Shown one piece after another: positions 5,805-6,402 of a DNA stretch of 6,402 nucleotides (position 1 is the stretch's first letter; each line of letters begins with the position of its first letter). Under the pieces are notes generated by a model that had not been told where the DNA came from, made no database searches, and saw only the letters and a program-made list of their open reading frames with translations. The translations under genes and the position numbers were made by a program. Where the stretch lies: positions 12,986 to 19,387 of the forward strand of contig VAXY01000013.1 in the NCBI GenBank assembly GCA_005885085.1. The letters are read 5' to 3'. Origin of the DNA: Actinomycetota bacterium. GTDB lineage: Bacteria; Actinomycetota; Thermoleophilia; Gaiellales; Gaiellaceae.

Positions 5805-6402
5805 TCAGGCGCACCGTCCGCTTCCTCGACGAGCGCAGCGGCGCTGCGCCGTTCCTGCGCAAGGCGCTGCGCTACGTGTTTCCGGATCACTGGTCGTTCC
5901 TGCTCGGCGAGGTGGCGCTGTACTCATTCGTGGTCCTCGTCCTGACGGGGATCTACCTGACGCTCTTCTTCAAGCCGAGCCTGGCGGTCGTGCACTACCA
6001 CGGCGCGTACCTGCCGCTGCGCGGTCGCGAGATGAGCGAGGCGTACGAGTCGACGGTCAACATCTCGCTCAGCATCAAGGCGGGGCTGCTGATGCGACAG
6101 ACGCATCACTGGGCGGCCGACGTCTTCGTCGCCGCGATCGTGCTGCACCTGCTGCGCATCTTCTTCACCGGTGCCTTCCAGAAGCCGCGCGACCTGACGT
6201 ACTACATCGGGCTCGTGATGCTGATCTTCGCGCTGCTCGAAGGCTACCTCGGCTATTCGCTCGTCGACGACTTGCTCTCGGGCATGGGCCTGGCGATCGG
6301 GTATGGGGTTGCGATGTCGTTGCCGTTCGTCGGCGCGAACATCTCCCAGTTGCTCTGGAACGGCCCTTTTCCAGGAGGGCACGACTTCGAGTCGCGGATG
6401 TA
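5801..6402 (+). CDS. qcrB: Cytochrome bc complex cytochrome b subunit, N-terminal 200 residues (3' end outside window)
   Basis: GTG 5801 overlaps the Rieske stop as GTGA, and the frame stays open to the window end, giving 200 codons. It encodes the dihaem membrane subunit holding the quinol oxidation and reduction sites. A first helix lies at about 33-57, a second at about 104-122 and a third at about 132-150. His102 (RQTHHWAAD) and His116 (VLHLLR) are 14 residues apart, the exact spacing of the first haem ligand pair; the second pair should lie just beyond the window. FFTGAFQKPR after the second helix and GYSLVDDLLSG after the third match actinobacterial QcrB, except that many relatives have Pro where Val155 stands. 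No ribosome site is visible, so translation probably depends on coupling to qcrA. The complete protein is expected to be much longer. Confidence 0.93.
   Translation, partial: MIRRTVRFLDERSGAAPFLRKALRYVFPDHWSFLLGEVALYSFVVLVLTGIYLTLFFKPSLAVVHYHGAYLPLRGREMSEAYESTVNISLSIKAGLLMRQTHHWAADVFVAAIVLHLLRIFFTGAFQKPRDLTYYIGLVMLIFALLEGYLGYSLVDDLLSGMGLAIGYGVAMSLPFVGANISQLLWNGPFPGGHDFESRM

Overview
This 6.4 kb window is GC-rich and carries one tightly packed, plus-strand respiratory gene cluster. The order is cytochrome c oxidase subunit II (with a fused cytochrome c domain), subunit I, subunit III, a small three-helix membrane protein, then the three core subunits of a cytochrome bc complex (diheme cytochrome c, Rieske protein, cytochrome b). 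The order 'subunit III, then qcrC-qcrA-qcrB', the diheme membrane-anchored QcrC, and a Rieske protein with three membrane helices are all actinobacterial features. Several protein details (caa3-type subunit II, the small membrane protein after subunit III) suggest a deep-branching actinobacterium such as a Thermoleophilia or Rubrobacter relative. That placement is inference from family resemblance, not a measured phylogeny.

Layout. Positions 1-380 hold the C-terminal end (TOBE/Mop-like domain) of a molybdate/tungstate-type ABC transporter ATPase, cut by the window edge. After a 28-base gap come ctaC (409-1344), ctaD (about 1341-3183, broken), ctaE (3180-3758), a small membrane protein (3755-4129), qcrC (4126-4824), qcrA (4821-5804) and the first 200 codons of qcrB (5801 to the window end). 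No stretch longer than about 30 bases lacks a gene. I saw no RNA gene, mobile element, CRISPR array or convincing terminator.

How it works together. The bc complex oxidises menaquinol/quinol. The Rieske protein and diheme QcrC pass electrons on to the CuA/cytochrome c subunit II, and subunit I reduces oxygen while pumping protons. Five successive gene junctions are the same 4-base RTGA stop/start overlap, so the proteins are probably made by coupled translation from one transcript, as suits a III-IV supercomplex.

The main anomaly is in subunit I. Its reading frame shifts at about 1888-1893, and roughly 12 conserved residues at the end of transmembrane helix IV are missing, consistent with a deletion of about 38 nt. 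The rest of the gene is intact, with all metal ligands present, so this is either a very recent mutation or an assembly/sequencing error. The same gene lacks a standard start codon at its expected N-terminus, and the K-channel lysine position is glutamine. The window is otherwise a recognisable respiratory operon. I do not see a wholly new system, but the small membrane protein and the caa3-plus-diheme-QcrC combination deserve a look.
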